Source: Amycolatopsis thermoflava N1165 (GTDB lineage: Bacteria > Actinomycetota > Actinomycetes > Mycobacteriales > Pseudonocardiaceae). From it: 64,000 bases of DNA. The notes under the pieces were generated by a model, which did not search any database, had not been told where the DNA came from, and saw only the letters and a program-made list of their open reading frames with translations. Numbering within the stretch: the first letter of the stretch is position 1; every line of letters starts with the position of its first letter. The stretch covers positions 7,413,314 to 7,477,313 of the forward strand of contig NZ_KI421511.1 of the NCBI RefSeq assembly GCF_000473265.1, given 5' to 3'. The position numbers and the translations under genes are program-made. Of this stretch, positions 63,981 to 64,000 are shown one piece after another.

Positions 63981-64000
63981 GCAGCGAAGATATCCGCGGC

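Overview
The window comes from a high-GC actinomycete. The strong G/C preference at third codon positions, the frequent GTG starts, the many ATGA/GTGA stop-start overlaps, an Emb-type arabinosyltransferase (arabinogalactan-containing wall), a fused CobI-CobJ protein and a vanillate-decarboxylase-type operon all fit the Pseudonocardiaceae, perhaps an Amycolatopsis relative. The genus is an inference from gene content. No tRNA, rRNA, CRISPR array or intact transposase was seen.

Left end (1-7.6 kb): the start of tex; two hypothetical genes; a MarR repressor divergent from a ubiX-ubiD-bsdD hydroxyarylate decarboxylase operon, with a long inverted repeat between them; an IS5-type transposase fossil; an NlpC/P60-like gene; and an alpha/beta-hydrolase/cytochrome P450 pair.

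Centre (7.6-37.5 kb): a large cobalamin locus holding cobN, cobG, cobH, cobIJ, bluB, cobK, cbiD, cobM, cobL, a chelatase I/D-type subunit, cobO, cobB, cobC, cobS, cobT, cobU, cbiB and cobQ. It combines aerobic-route genes (cobG, cobN, cobK, cobL) with cbiD in place of cobF. Non-B12 genes are interleaved: pxpA and an ABC-2 transporter/XRE module upstream of cobN, an emb arabinosyltransferase, and a LysR/MFS pair. A cobalamin riboswitch precedes the chelatase-cobO-cobB-cobC operon. SUMT (cobA) and cobF are not in the window.

Middle right (37.5-48 kb): a DeoR regulator, a DyP peroxidase, a decayed TetR/membrane-protein pair with three apparent frameshifts, a degenerate long-unit tandem repeat, and the glutamate synthase operon gltBD with a strong terminator and an inverted repeat in its leader.

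Right end (48-64 kb): an MBL hydrolase; a DedA protein coupled to a membrane alkaline-phosphatase-superfamily protein; two meta-cleavage-type enzymes (4-oxalocrotonate decarboxylase-like and 2-keto-4-pentenoate hydratase-like) with a TetR gene; an FtsX-type ABC exporter behind a 23-bp palindrome; a complete Liv-type ABC importer; a GAF-histidine kinase/NarL pair; a gene remnant; and an aminoglycoside-phosphotransferase-like protein.

The least explained structures are non-coding. One is a two-copy intergenic repeat (about 7.41-7.62 kb and 17.27-17.50 kb), each copy with a long hairpin between convergent genes. The other is the tandem repeat at 41.08-41.53 kb.
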